This document shows, piece after piece, positions 27,001 through 34,368 of a stretch of DNA of 64,000 nt (position 1 is its first letter; each line of letters begins with the position of its first letter). Below the pieces are notes generated by a model, which was given only the letters and a program-made list of their open reading frames with translations, had not been told where the DNA came from and did not search any database. The position numbers were made by a program, and so were the translations under genes. The DNA is from an uncultured Verrucomicrobiota bacterium (GTDB lineage Bacteria; Verrucomicrobiota; Verrucomicrobiia; Verrucomicrobiales; Verrucomicrobiaceae): assembly GCA_903838675.1 (NCBI GenBank), contig CAILZI010000181.1, positions 20,813 to 84,812 on the forward strand, written 5' to 3'.

Positions 27001-29746
27001 CAGCGGCAACTATGGAATCATCGCGGTTGGCAGCGGCAGCACGAGAGTCAATGACACTTCTGCGTCAGCCGCGTGGTGGGTGAACTTCAGCAATTTCTTT
27101 GACGGAGTAGGCGCCCTTGGTGGTGGCAACGTGACGCTCAAAGCCGGACACGACGTACAAAATGTGAACGCAAACACGGCGACCAATGCACGTGCGGCCA
27201 AGGGTGCGGCAACGAGCACCAACCTGCTGGAGCTTGGCGGGGGTGACCTTGTGGTGCAGGCGGGCCGCAACATCGACGGCGGTGTGTATTATGTGGAACG
27301 CGGCACGGGCGTGCTGCAGGCAGGAGGTGCCATCACCACCAACGCGACTCGTGCGCCGACAACCGGGACGCTCTCTGGGGGCACCCCGACACCCGATGAG
27401 GCCATGTCGGATTCGATCTACCAGGATACCTGGCTGCCAACCACATTGTTTGTCGGCAAAAGCAGCTTCAATGTGAGCGCGCGCGGAGACGTCCTTCTGG
27501 GCCCGGTGGCCAACACGATGCTGCTGCCGCAGGGGCTGACCAACCGCACCTGGTACAAGACGTATTTCTCGACTTACAACGACAGCAGTTCCGTCACGGC
27601 AGCCTCTTTGGGGGGGGATGTCACCTTCCGCCTGACCGCGACCACGCCGCAAAACATAGGCCCGCAGCCCATACTCAGTCTCTGGATGCAGAATGAACTT
27701 CTGATGCAGAGCGGTTCCTCTGCATTCTATCTGCCCTGGCTGCGCCTGGTGGAAACGGATTCCAACCAGTTCACCACTCTCTCCGCACTGTTTCCTGCAA
27801 ACCTGCATGCCACAGCCTTTTCCGGCGACATCAATGTGGTCGGGAATCTGACTCTTGCGCCATCCGCCACAGGAAGCCTGGAGCTGCTGGCAGCAGGTGC
27901 TTTCAATGGACTGCAACCCACGGGGGTTTCCAGTGTGATCATCAGCGGCGCGGAAACGGCGCTATGGTCTTCATCCACCGTGAATCTCTCCGATGCGGAC
28001 CCCAAGGCCATCCCGAGCTTCACCGCCCCGCTGTCCTACTACGGCGTCCTATTGAGCGACCCGACCCTGAACACCGCATCGAAACTTAACAACGCACTAA
28101 ATATCACGAACACGACTTTCATGAACAACCTGAACGCGTTGTTTGAAGAGACCGGTTCCACCACGGGAGCGAATGCCTCCACGCAAAGCAAGCAAACCTT
28201 GCATGCCAAAGGCATACTGCATGCGAATGATACCAAACCAGTGCTGCTGTATGCGAAAGGCGGCAGTCTTTCAGGACTCACTCTTTTCTCCGCCAAGTCA
28301 GCCGTGATCCTGGCGCAGCAAGACATCACCGATATCGCCTTCTACATTCAAAACGTGCGGAGCACCGATGTCAGCATTGTTTCCAGCGGCCGGGACATCG
28401 TGGCTTACAATGCCAACTCCGCGCTCCGCGCCCTGGCGGGCAACCTCAGCGCAGGAAACTCTCCTGCGAACAATGAAGTGGCCTTGGCTGGGGACATCCA
28501 GATCAGCGGCCCCGGCAGCCTGCAAGTCCTCACTGGCCGCAATCTTGATCTTGGAACCGGGCCCACCATTCCCCCTACCGACGGCACTGGGGTGGGCATC
28601 ACCAGCATCGGCAACGGACGCAATCCTTACCTGCCCTTCGCCGGTGCGGACATCCTGCTGGCCGCAGGCATGGGCCAGCCCGCCGTAGGACTGGCGGGCA
28701 CCAATGCGGACTGGACTACTTTCATCACCCAGTTTGCCACCAGCCCGGCAGGCAGCCGCTACCTCACGGAATTGGCGACGGAACTCGGCGTGCCTTCGAT
28801 CAATCTGAGCGATCCCTCGCTCACGCAGGCGCAGCAGAGAGAACTAGCGCTGGCCATCTACTATCTGGTGCTGCGTGACGCAGGCCGGGACCACAACGAT
28901 CCTAACAGCCCTAATGCAGGCACCTACACCGCTGGCAATGCGGCCATCGCCGCGCTGTTCCCCACGACAAGCCCTGGAAGCATCCAGACCCAAACACGCG
29001 ATGTGCGAACCAAGAGCGGTGGGAACATCAGCATCCTTGCGCCAGACGGCGGACTGCAGTTGGCCCCCATTCTTCCGGCGAGTGTCCGTACTGCACCGCC
29101 AGGCGTCATCACCGAGGATGGAGGTTCTATCTCGATCTTCGCCAACAACAGCATCAACATCGGCCAATCTCGTATCTTTACGCTCAAGGGAGGAGACATT
29201 ACGATTTGGTCTTCTACGGGAGACATCGCGGCGGGTTCTTCATCCAAGACGGTGCAGTCGGCACCGCCCACGCGTGTATTGATTGACCCGCAGAGCGGCA
29301 ACGTTACCACGGACCTTGCGGGTCTGGCCACGGGCGGTGGCATCGGCGTGCTAGCAACCGTGGTGGGGGTGGCGCCAGGGAATGTGGACCTCATCGCTCC
29401 CAAGGGTGCGGTGGATGCGGGTGACGCGGGCATTCGTGCGACGGGGAATCTGAACATCGCGGCGACGATCGTGCTGAATGCGGCGAACATTTCTGTGGGG
29501 GGCACGAGCGCGGGCACGCCTGCGGCGGCGACGGTGGCGGCACCGAGCCTGGGTGGGCTGGCGGCGGCATCTTCGAGCGCGGCGGCGGCGACGACGGCGA
29601 CTAACAACCAGGCACCGTCACAGAACCAGCCGCAGCAGGCGATGACACAGGACCAGCCTTCGATCATCACGGTGGAGGTGCTGGGCTACGGTGGCGGGGG
29701 TGGAAATGATGATACACGACGTGGCAATGACCAGCCGGGTGAGTAA
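18044..29746 (+). CDS. Giant TpsA-like filamentous haemagglutinin family exoprotein (3,900 aa)
   Basis: A secreted beta-helical surface fibre. Signal peptide to about residue 38 ('GLVLLTALMPSRVVA'). The TPS secretion domain follows with 'LINWNTFNVGSNTTVSF' (near 168-184) and the NPNG-type motif 'NQNGIIFGG' (near 226-234). The rest is thousands of residues of Gly/Ser/Thr/Asn-rich repeats such as 'GGSLSIQAG' and 'GNLTLSGGSLL', expected to fold as a right-handed beta-helix. The end has an Ala-rich stretch, then 'ITVEVLGYGGGGG', which I recall from DUF3739-type members. I noticed no cysteine on reading through it, fitting export in an unfolded state. TpsB, energy module and foldase lie just upstream. 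Poly-G runs of 8, 9 and 8 occur inside the gene. Adhesion, biofilm or predation roles are possible but unproven. Confidence 0.88.
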   Translation: MKLFPLTFSKPHRFSYAHVLLVHGLVLLTALMPSRVVADMLTTNIGLGTGGVSGGTPAATAPGTASAVDTAAATAQAHAHAQDMLTRNTMALDAVNTMQQAARAAAAGANNAGANPNYAGQTLPNVPNGLGPGGLYINGTPTGANTPTQSQQNAHYIVTIQQTQQQALINWNTFNVGSNTTVSFDQSAGGADVGTWIAFNKISDPSGNPTQILGSIEAQGQVYIINQNGIIFGGASQVDTHAMVASALPLNNNLVTRGLLNNPDSQFLFSADAQPAGTNGPTPAFTPPSVPAFGKIGNVTVQAGAQITAPTSDAHVGGRVVLVGPNVTNNGTISTPDGQTILAAGMQVGFAAHTSYDASLTAEMRTLANASLRGLDVYVGDVGSYGGTATNNGLIETPRGSVVIAGSNVNQNGFIDSSTSVSYNGRIDLLANYNATPNLYYSATDTSFGPPFVYQSSASTGIVKTGAGSVMQILPEWASTDTLTGTELALKSQINIQGLGIYFGTNSVILAPNANVAISAGIWDLLMANGNTNLQFVASTGQIYMDQGATVDVSGSTAVATSLSDYIATITLRAAELADSALQRNGSLRGQTITVDLRKTGVNSDGTTWVGTPLANLNGYLNLIQRNVGQLTLAGGTVTMTAGNSVVMQPGSSVDVSSGYQDFSGGNVATTRLISSGNLVDIAAADPSVAYSGIYTGTTTILNSNWGTSSTTTGIFASNLHYEAPYSAGGNGGSLQITSPTMALDGQLVGSNIIGQQQLTAAPFLSTLALQFQSQQDVRTPQFFPSVFPTSPDISFQNGPSNQVAVGSFGLNASGAPLAFPAQRVSTVILSPDLLSGTQGFGSLSIINSNGSITVPANVTLAAAPTGSITLSGANLDVEGQLSAPGGGLNLTAYNLSPSTTAYLLTQPAVVVLPTANGLVKIGSTAVLSTAGLIVDNRTLAAAPMTLPTQVATSVNAAGVTVYTSTTQGGGIHVQGYSVEIAAGSLLNVAGGLVADRAFTYGNGGSLSIQAGNDPIFTSLTGGHLSLAGSLQGFSGASGGSLTLQAPVIQVGGTATYAGTLLLQPDFFSAGGFSQFTLSGLGLDITPPGGGTLVSAPGVIIAPGTLLQPVVSTLTANSITVGTTSSIALSTTVLPEGYRSPVNLTFLAKGINGTLDNQLKIRGNITVGAGSQITTDALGSVNLQAQTIDIQGQISAPAGTVSIKGAGQYPDLSVPVTGFATVHLGAGSEISTAGKTVYMNDPFNRRTGTVYAGGSILVSGNIVADTGAVLNVSGTSAVLDLTPQQAGMSLASLNSISQALSASYSVPTQVNSNGGTITLKGGEFLFSNATLMGNAGGTTAQGGSLIVSSGHFLPPGASVDDKDISLQVAQDMSAFSQPVFGAGTVLGQSLVATGGAAITAQGYFGANSFQNGGFDSLTLSGNVQFNGAVNLTANGALHIADGGVLGADALVSLTAPYVALGRPLMVPSLDALLLDPFQVNTPGLNTVASNFGPSFGTGSLVVTADLIETGFLSLQNIGSASLTARQDLRGNGYVDIAGALTITAGQVYPTTASTFTITAYDYTSGGSAHNGSVTILSSGLTPQFPLSGGGRLSIFASTITQGGTLRAPLGTITLGWDGSGTAPVGKVSNVAVPVTQQITLKSSSTTSVSAIDPLTGAGVQIPYGIILNGTSWIDPTGFDITTIGAPDKSILISSVNLSTEAGSAIDIRGGGNLFGYQWVTGNGGTVDILASTSSFAIIPGFSSVAAPFSPYAAADKLATTDQNGNKVYDLGYANASLKVGDKIYLNASALNAAGSYTLLPARYALLPGALLITPSNGTPTDSLVKPGGAALTSGYVFNGLNPAVSGTLFQQFEVAPQSVVNVRAQYNQFEATSFLPSQQQSLNQTVTRTPYDAGYVLLSAQQSMQIAGGVQAAGYSTGIGGRVDINSPLDIVLALSADMASLNALNQSSSTKKLILDTSLLDGWNAGSLLVGGRRSFGTNSTTISVSTNNLTLNAGAALSGSEVILMANQALTLAANSSVTQSGTQSTADSLVINGNGSLVRVSGVATAQTSRTGVTSSLLPQLNVGAGVTISGQSITLDSSNSTTLNSTTVLSGQAINLNSGRISLLMTNPGSLQTSGSLVLSGLSLASLQTTSSLSLTSYSSIDLYGDTSGSSGSTLTFTGNLALHAGEIRGVNTSGGTVNLSAQSLLLDNSASGTVATPGGKSGNLNLSAAKITIGQNTMTVNQFTNVTLNATNGILMQGSGAFITQGDLTAVTPFFSASSNATQNLAAGGVLTLSSPVGSSAQPTTLGLGAQLTLTGSSIVENTSIYLPSGLITLHALTGNITVGGGLNASGTAQTFFDVVRYTDAGTVQLNADLGNVILNAGSTVNLSASGTANAGNLVVSAPNGSITIPTTGTLYGLAAGTGSNAGVTLDIKSIVAAPLLSNYATLNTALVNGSFSRAQNIRLRSGSVTIDGTVKAANYILSVDQGSITVNGTIDASGQTGGTIQLISNGNLTLSGGSLLTVAGQIFNNAGKGGSISLESGAAINGVVGTGYVNILANSTLDFTVASKVAGNVTKVGTSAFMGQFSGTLHIRAPQTTSSDFIQVGAIQGTLKDPSNIVIEGYKLYTTAQANAIIQVSTGTTTSTGAITGATWKAATLKADALAFFGTSNANYNAMFTRLVSGNAGIMALENQLTGGVVMIEPGIELDNTQGSITLGSSDLSVASSSAYLNDWDLASYRFGPKGSPGVLTIRADNNLVFYNTLSDGFQVPTTGNAAERMWLAPLMTLSTLKPVNDQSWSFRLVAGADFSAASYRAVLPSSLQPIAAGSNVAPAPAGSLLLGKDAFDAIGGNSGGDTTALTRLAINPNGTSSTSNYSYFQVIRTGTGDVDISVGGDVRLVNQFASIYTAGAQVTSGTTVFTAGDFVTPLVTQSSSSSPNQGFILGSVQQLYPAQFSMAGGNVTVSALNDILQTKTDGSGDLLLDSERELPNNWLMRRDYVDSSGNYGIIAVGSGSTRVNDTSASAAWWVNFSNFFDGVGALGGGNVTLKAGHDVQNVNANTATNARAAKGAATSTNLLELGGGDLVVQAGRNIDGGVYYVERGTGVLQAGGAITTNATRAPTTGTLSGGTPTPDEAMSDSIYQDTWLPTTLFVGKSSFNVSARGDVLLGPVANTMLLPQGLTNRTWYKTYFSTYNDSSSVTAASLGGDVTFRLTATTPQNIGPQPILSLWMQNELLMQSGSSAFYLPWLRLVETDSNQFTTLSALFPANLHATAFSGDINVVGNLTLAPSATGSLELLAAGAFNGLQPTGVSSVIISGAETALWSSSTVNLSDADPKAIPSFTAPLSYYGVLLSDPTLNTASKLNNALNITNTTFMNNLNALFEETGSTTGANASTQSKQTLHAKGILHANDTKPVLLYAKGGSLSGLTLFSAKSAVILAQQDITDIAFYIQNVRSTDVSIVSSGRDIVAYNANSALRALAGNLSAGNSPANNEVALAGDIQISGPGSLQVLTGRNLDLGTGPTIPPTDGTGVGITSIGNGRNPYLPFAGADILLAAGMGQPAVGLAGTNADWTTFITQFATSPAGSRYLTELATELGVPSINLSDPSLTQAQQRELALAIYYLVLRDAGRDHNDPNSPNAGTYTAGNAAIAALFPTTSPGSIQTQTRDVRTKSGGNISILAPDGGLQLAPILPASVRTAPPGVITEDGGSISIFANNSINIGQSRIFTLKGGDITIWSSTGDIAAGSSSKTVQSAPPTRVLIDPQSGNVTTDLAGLATGGGIGVLATVVGVAPGNVDLIAPKGAVDAGDAGIRATGNLNIAATIVLNAANISVGGTSAGTPAAATVAAPSLGGLAAASSSAAAATTATNNQAPSQNQPQQAMTQDQPSIITVEVLGYGGGGGNDDTRRGNDQPGE

Positions 29747-29772
29747 TACTCACTGGCAACCCAAGCTCGACG

Positions 29773-31557
29773 ATGGCCTTTCAATTTGACTCCGACTCTC
29801 AGACCAAGATCCCCGACATGCCGCCGCCGAAGGAGCGGATCGGGAAATTTTCTCTGCTGGCCATGGTGGCATTTTTTTTTCTGATTCTCAGCTTGTTTGC
29901 CTGGCACCCGCTGACGGCTGAGGTGAGGGCGGTGCTGGCACGGCGGAATGCCAAGGAGGCCCAGATGGCGACGGAAGCGAAGGACTGGGTGAAGGCGCAG
30001 AAGGCAGTCACGCTGGCACGCCAGCGTGCGCCTGAGGACGAGGAGGTGATGCTGGCATGGGTGGCGTTTTTGAAGGCGACGGGGTCGGATGCTGGTGGAC
30101 TGGCGCAGCAACTGCAGAAGCTGAAGCTGAAACGACCGCTGACGGAGGAGGAGGAGCTGACGCTGGGACGTGCACTGATCACCACCGGCAAGACGAAGGA
30201 TGCGCGTGTGGTTTATGAGAAGCTGCCACTGACGCAGAGCACGCGGCAGCCAGGGCTGGAGCTGCTTTCGAGTATTCTGAATGCGGAGGGCCATACCAAA
30301 GAAGCGGCGGAGATCGCGCGGCGTGCGGCGGTGCAGACGACGGCCGAGGCCACGCCAGAGACGCATCTGCAAGCGGCAGTGACTGATCTGAGCAGCCACT
30401 TTGTGGAGGTGCAAAACCAGGCGCAGAAGCAGCTCTGGCTGCTGACGGAACTGAGTACGCAGACGGGCATGGATGCGATCATGCGACTGGCAGCAGGCCG
30501 TGGACTGACGCTGCCCCAAGCGAACCGACTGCTGGAACTGGAGGAAAAGCACCCACTGCAATCGCTCGGGGCACGACTGATGGTGGTGTCGGCGCTGATG
30601 CGGCTGCAGCCCGAACGGCGTGAAGAGATTGCGAAGGCGGAGGTCCAACTCTTCACAGGCACCAAGAATGGAAGGCTGGAGGACATGGCCTACTGGCTGA
30701 TGCGGGAGAAATTCAATGATCTGGTGCTGGCTTTGGTGCCGAAGGAGCTGGCGGTGCAGTCGCGTGAACTGTACCCGATCCTGGTGCAGACGCTTTCGCA
30801 GTGTGAGAAATGGGATGAACTGCAGGGGGTGCTGAAAATACCGAACCCGCCGGTGTCTGGCAGCCTGCTGGACCTGGCGATGGCGGAGGTGCTGGGCCAT
30901 CTGCAGCCTGACATGAAGGAGTCGCGCCGCCTTCTGCAAGGCACGGTGGCCAACGCTGCGCAAGCGGGAGATGTAAACACGCTGCACACGGCTGCGGAGC
31001 TGGCGGAGAAGCTGAATTTTGCGGACATCTCGTGCCTGGCGTACAAGGCGGCGGGGATCAAGTCGGCTGAGAACAACACGAGCGAAGAGGCGCTGCAGAA
31101 TCTGCAAAAGAGCGTGGAGCTGGCGCTGCGTGCGAAGGACACGGAGACGCTGCTGGATGTGTCCCGCCGGCTGCATGTGCTGAGCCCGAGCAGTGTGATC
31201 TTTGCGGACCGGTTTGTTTATCTGCGGCTGGTGCTGGGTGTGGAGATGGAGCTGGTGGACCCGAGTGCGCTGAAGGATTCGAATGATTTTAACGCGGCCT
31301 TCAGCATCACGGTGGAACGCATTCCGCCGCAGCTGCTGCTGGCGCTGCGGGCGTACCGGCTGGGAGATCGTGAAACGATGCAGAAGAACCTGGCCGCCCT
31401 GCCCCGCTCTGAGAGCCTGTCCCCTGGCCCGCGTGCGGTGGCTGCGGGGCTGCTGTCTATGGTGGGCAAGACGGACCGTGCGTTTGTGATGGCGGAGAAG
31501 ATTCCGGGGGCGCTGCTGCTGGATGAGGAGAAGGTGTTTTTGAAGAGGGCGCTGTAA
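29773..31557 (+). CDS. Membrane-anchored TPR-repeat protein
   Basis: A 594-residue protein with a 25-residue cytoplasmic head, one membrane helix ('FSLLAMVAFFFLILSLFAW', about 27-45) and a long all-helical domain. Repeated helix pairs such as 'AKDWVKAQKAVTLARQRAPEDEEVMLAW' are of TPR type, and they continue to the C-terminus. It is the last gene of the nine-gene secretion operon, 26 bp after the exoprotein gene. A role as inner-membrane scaffold that holds foldase or exoprotein is inference. A T9 run at 29872-29880 encodes the phenylalanines of the membrane helix. Confidence 0.72.
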   Translation: MAFQFDSDSQTKIPDMPPPKERIGKFSLLAMVAFFFLILSLFAWHPLTAEVRAVLARRNAKEAQMATEAKDWVKAQKAVTLARQRAPEDEEVMLAWVAFLKATGSDAGGLAQQLQKLKLKRPLTEEEELTLGRALITTGKTKDARVVYEKLPLTQSTRQPGLELLSSILNAEGHTKEAAEIARRAAVQTTAEATPETHLQAAVTDLSSHFVEVQNQAQKQLWLLTELSTQTGMDAIMRLAAGRGLTLPQANRLLELEEKHPLQSLGARLMVVSALMRLQPERREEIAKAEVQLFTGTKNGRLEDMAYWLMREKFNDLVLALVPKELAVQSRELYPILVQTLSQCEKWDELQGVLKIPNPPVSGSLLDLAMAEVLGHLQPDMKESRRLLQGTVANAAQAGDVNTLHTAAELAEKLNFADISCLAYKAAGIKSAENNTSEEALQNLQKSVELALRAKDTETLLDVSRRLHVLSPSSVIFADRFVYLRLVLGVEMELVDPSALKDSNDFNAAFSITVERIPPQLLLALRAYRLGDRETMQKNLAALPRSESLSPGPRAVAAGLLSMVGKTDRAFVMAEKIPGALLLDEEKVFLKRAL

Positions 31558-31849
31558 GCATGACTCCAGGCTCTGGGCTGGGGCATTGTGCCGGAGTGGG
31601 ATATTGCAAACTGGGATCTGAGCCGAACGGAATGAGACAGACGACTAGAAGGAGCCCGAAGGGTGAGCGCAGCGAGTCAAAACTAAAAATTTTAAATTGG
31701 GGATGGATCGTGCGGAGTGGTGGGAGCTGCGCGTGGAGGCGGTGTTGCTGGCAGGTGCTGGAATTGACAAAAACGTTCTTGTGAAAACCACGCCGTATCG
31801 GTGAATGCCAGGGTCAAGCTTTACTCGGCCTGCAAAGCCCCCAGAGTAT

Positions 31850-32398
31850 ATGAAATCTTTCCCCGTCATTCTGAGTTTGTTCTTTTTCGGAGTCGTGGCA
31901 TCGCCATTGGTTTCAGGTGCGGAGCAGGCGGAGGAGAAACGGCCGACTGCGGACGAGCAGACCGAAGCTGGCTTTAAACTGATGAAGACGGAGCTGCTGG
32001 GCAAGCTGCACTTTGAGATGAAGGCGAAGGAGGTGGAGAAGTTTTATGGGAAGGCCACGGCCCAAGGTGCGGTGCAAAAATGGGAGGGTGTGGGCCTTTA
32101 TATACAGCAGTGGGACTATCCGAAGCTGGGACTGGAGCTGCAAATGGCGGCTGAGAAGAAGGACGGAGCTCAGACGGTGTATATGATCAAGGCCACGAAG
32201 CGGTGCAAGCTGGTGACCACACATGGCATCCACATTGGGAGCACTGAAACGGAGGTGGTGAAGGCTTATGGAGAGCTGAAGGGCGAGGAGAGCGAGGCGG
32301 GGAAAACGTTTGTGGCGGGGTCGACTGTGGGTGGGGTGATCTTCAGCTTTAAAGATGGCAAGGTGGTGGAGATTTTTATCGGGGCGGCGTCTGAGTGA
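31850..32398 (+). CDS. Small secreted hypothetical protein
   Basis: A 182-residue exported protein with signal peptide 'VILSLFFFGVVASPLVSG'. The mature part looks like two related alpha/beta halves: 'LGKLHFEMKAKEVEKFYGKA' and 'THGIHIGSTETEVVKAYGEL', each followed by strands. This resembles BamE/SmpA-like folds, in which 'G.s..ev....G' motifs recur, but the identity is too low to name it. ATG 31850 is chosen because it starts the signal peptide. The 290 bp upstream contain no gene. It converges with the histidine kinase gene across a hairpin-rich 150-bp spacer. Confidence 0.6.
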   Translation: MKSFPVILSLFFFGVVASPLVSGAEQAEEKRPTADEQTEAGFKLMKTELLGKLHFEMKAKEVEKFYGKATAQGAVQKWEGVGLYIQQWDYPKLGLELQMAAEKKDGAQTVYMIKATKRCKLVTTHGIHIGSTETEVVKAYGELKGEESEAGKTFVAGSTVGGVIFSFKDGKVVEIFIGAASE

Positions 32399-32414
32399 GG
32401 TGGGGGGACTAACC

Positions 32415-32542
32415 AGAACCGGCTGAAGCCGGGACTACAATACGAAGAAGGAGGGACTCGGTGCTGCTTGGATTTGCTTTGCACTGAGTGGTTGCGGAGC
32501 GGGAGGAGCGAGGACGAGTAGGAAGAGGGCGGGAATGCCCTC
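32415..32542. repeat. Hairpin-rich intergenic spacer between convergent genes, with one copy of a purine-rich repeat
   Basis: Two hairpins: CCGGC-TGAA-GCCGG at 32419-32432 and GAGGGC-N6-GCCCTC at 32525-32542. Between them, at 32506-32529, lies a GAGGACGAGTAGGA-like purine tract also found at 48858 and 60964. The hairpins lack long U-tracts but sit exactly where transcripts from both sides should end, so they may act as bidirectional terminators. Confidence 0.5.
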
Positions 32543-32548
32543 GATACT

Positions 32549-33673
32549 TTAGCCGGGGAGTGGCACGCGGATGGTGAATACCGTGCTGCGGCCGGGGTGG
32601 CTTTCGAGGTCGATGGTGCCGCCGTGGACTTCGACGGCGCGTTTGACGATGGAGAGGCCGAGGCCGGTGCCTTTGGACTCCTGCATGCCGCGGTAGAAGC
32701 GCTTGAAGGCGTAGGGGAGGTCTTCGGGGCGGAAGCCGACTCCGTCGTCGGTGACGGTGATGATGCACTCTTGCTGGGTCCAGCGGCCGGTGATGGACAT
32801 GCGGAGACCGGTGCGAGGATTTTCTTTGAGGGCGTTTTCGATGAGGTTCGAAAAGATCTGGTCCCAGTAGAAGCGATCGCCGCTGAGGAGGCCGCCGTCC
32901 GGGGGGAAGTCGAGGTTGAGGACGGGCTGGCGGATTTCGATCAAGGGGGTGAGGTGCTCGATGGCGTCATGGACGCAGGCACGTACGAGGAAGGTTTCGG
33001 TCTTGAGGAGTTCTTCGAGGCCTTCGAGGCGGGAGATGGTGAGCATGTCGTCGATGATGCGCATCATGCGGCGGCTGTGCTTTTCCATGACATCGAGACA
33101 GCGCACCAGCGAGGTGGTGTTTTTGATCATGCCGCTCTTGAGGGTCTCGATGTACCCATGGATGAGCGAGAGCGGGGTGCGGAGCTCATGACCGGCGCTG
33201 GTGACGAAGTCCTGGCGGGTCTGGGCGATCATGTCGTGCTCGGTGTGATCAACGACCATGACCCAGATGCCGGTGCGCGTGCCTTCACTCCAGGGGGAAG
33301 CGCAGAGGTGGTAGTGGCGCTCATGGCTCCACTCGGCGGCGTAGGAATGTGGGAGCGGGAGACGGAGCTCTCCTTCGACTCGGGTGCGGCGGGTGCGTGC
33401 GTCTTTGATGATGCGGGTGATGGCCTCAAGACTGGGTGCGGTGCCGAGGGGGCGGCCTTCCTCCAACGAATGAGGGAGGAGCATGACGTTCATGGCGAGA
33501 TTGGCGAAGACGATGATGTCTGCGTCATCGATGACGAGGATGCCCTGAGGGGATTCATTGAGGAGAGTGCCGAAGAGGCGGCAGTCGTCCTGCATGCACA
33601 TGGGCGAGGCTGTTTCAGCCTGCTGTGCTTTCCATCCTTGCTGCGCCGGGGCCGTCATCAACTGCAGGGTCAT
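32549..33673 (-). CDS. PAS-domain sensor histidine kinase without membrane segment (PhoR-like)
   Basis: Autophosphorylating kinase of 374 residues. A PAS-type domain (about 30-145, 'LLNESPQGILVIDDADIIVFAN') is followed by HisKA with the phospho-acceptor His162 in 'GHELRTPLSLI', then HATPase_c with N box 'NLIENALKE' (near 280), G1 'DDGVGF' and G2 'GTGLGLSIV'. PhoR proteins usually have membrane helices; none is seen here, so a cytoplasmic signal or a membrane partner is expected. The start overlaps the regulator's stop in an ATGA, indicating translational coupling. No phosphate transport genes are nearby, so the PhoR name is not assigned. Confidence 0.88.
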   Translation of the reverse strand: MTLQLMTAPAQQGWKAQQAETASPMCMQDDCRLFGTLLNESPQGILVIDDADIIVFANLAMNVMLLPHSLEEGRPLGTAPSLEAITRIIKDARTRRTRVEGELRLPLPHSYAAEWSHERHYHLCASPWSEGTRTGIWVMVVDHTEHDMIAQTRQDFVTSAGHELRTPLSLIHGYIETLKSGMIKNTTSLVRCLDVMEKHSRRMMRIIDDMLTISRLEGLEELLKTETFLVRACVHDAIEHLTPLIEIRQPVLNLDFPPDGGLLSGDRFYWDQIFSNLIENALKENPRTGLRMSITGRWTQQECIITVTDDGVGFRPEDLPYAFKRFYRGMQESKGTGLGLSIVKRAVEVHGGTIDLESHPGRSTVFTIRVPLPG

Positions 33674-34368
33674 GCGTCAGTCAGTTCTCCGACCACGCTT
33701 TGAAAGAGATACCCCTGACGGCGCAGGGTGCCGATGTGCCTGCCGTGATCTCCGAGCTTGTCGCGCAGGCGTTTGATGTGGGTGTCGAGAGTGCGTGAGT
33801 GGGTGTCGTCTGCGTAACCCCAGACGGCGCTGAGGAGCTCGCTGCGTGAATGGATCACGTCAGGATTGGCCATGAGGGTGGTGATGAGCTTGAGCTCGGT
33901 GATGGTGAGCTCGACGAGCTTGCCACTGATGGAGAGGGACATGTTTTTGCGGTCGAGAAGGAACTCGCCGATGCGCTGCTCCGCGAGCATGACGACCTTT
34001 TGTGAACGGCGCAGGACGGCGCCGATGCGGAGCATGAGCTCACGGGGGCTAAAGGGCTTGGTGAGGTAGTCGTCTGCGCCGCTTTCGAGTCCGGCGATGC
34101 GGTCATTGGTCTGCGCACGGGCGGTGAGCATGATGACGGGGATGTGGCGCGTGCGGGTGTCTGCCCGGAGGCGGCGGTGGACCTGAACGCCGTCGATGCC
34201 GGGAAGCATTATGTCGAGGACGATGAGATCGGGGGCGGTCTTGACGGCCATGGGGAGGACGGCGAGGCCGTTGCCGACTGAGACGACCTCGTGGCCTTCG
34301 CGCTGCAAGTGAAGGCTTACGAGTTCGACAATGTCCTTCTCATCATCGACTACCAGGATTCTGCTCAT
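33670..34368 (-). CDS. OmpR/PhoB-family response regulator
   Basis: A DNA-binding regulator of 232 residues. The receiver domain has Asp9, the phospho-acceptor Asp52 in 'LIVLDIMLPG', Thr82 and Lys104 ('YLTKPFSP'). A winged-helix trans_reg_C domain follows from about 130 ('FLLDRKNMSLSISGKLVELT', 'RSELLSAVWGY', 'VDTHIKRLRDKLG'-like segment near 205). ATG 34368 is chosen because it starts directly with 'MSRILVVDDE'; a longer frame adds 18 unsupported residues. It is followed by its kinase with a 4-base overlap. It is divergent from the small membrane protein gene at 34812. The regulon cannot be told from the sequence. Confidence 0.92.
   Translation of the reverse strand: MSRILVVDDEKDIVELVSLHLQREGHEVVSVGNGLAVLPMAVKTAPDLIVLDIMLPGIDGVQVHRRLRADTRTRHIPVIMLTARAQTNDRIAGLESGADDYLTKPFSPRELMLRIGAVLRRSQKVVMLAEQRIGEFLLDRKNMSLSISGKLVELTITELKLITTLMANPDVIHSRSELLSAVWGYADDTHSRTLDTHIKRLRDKLGDHGRHIGTLRRQGYLFQSVVGELTDA

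Noticed and set aside
29686..31176. 496-codon minus-strand open frame rich in Arg, Gln and Leu
   Set aside because: Antisense to the TPR protein. The composition is typical of a frame-shadow and there is no signal or domain.
32597..33703. 368-codon plus-strand open frame rich in Gly, Glu and Asp
   Set aside because: It lies opposite the histidine kinase, which has all H, N and G boxes. GC-rich codon bias explains the long antisense frame.
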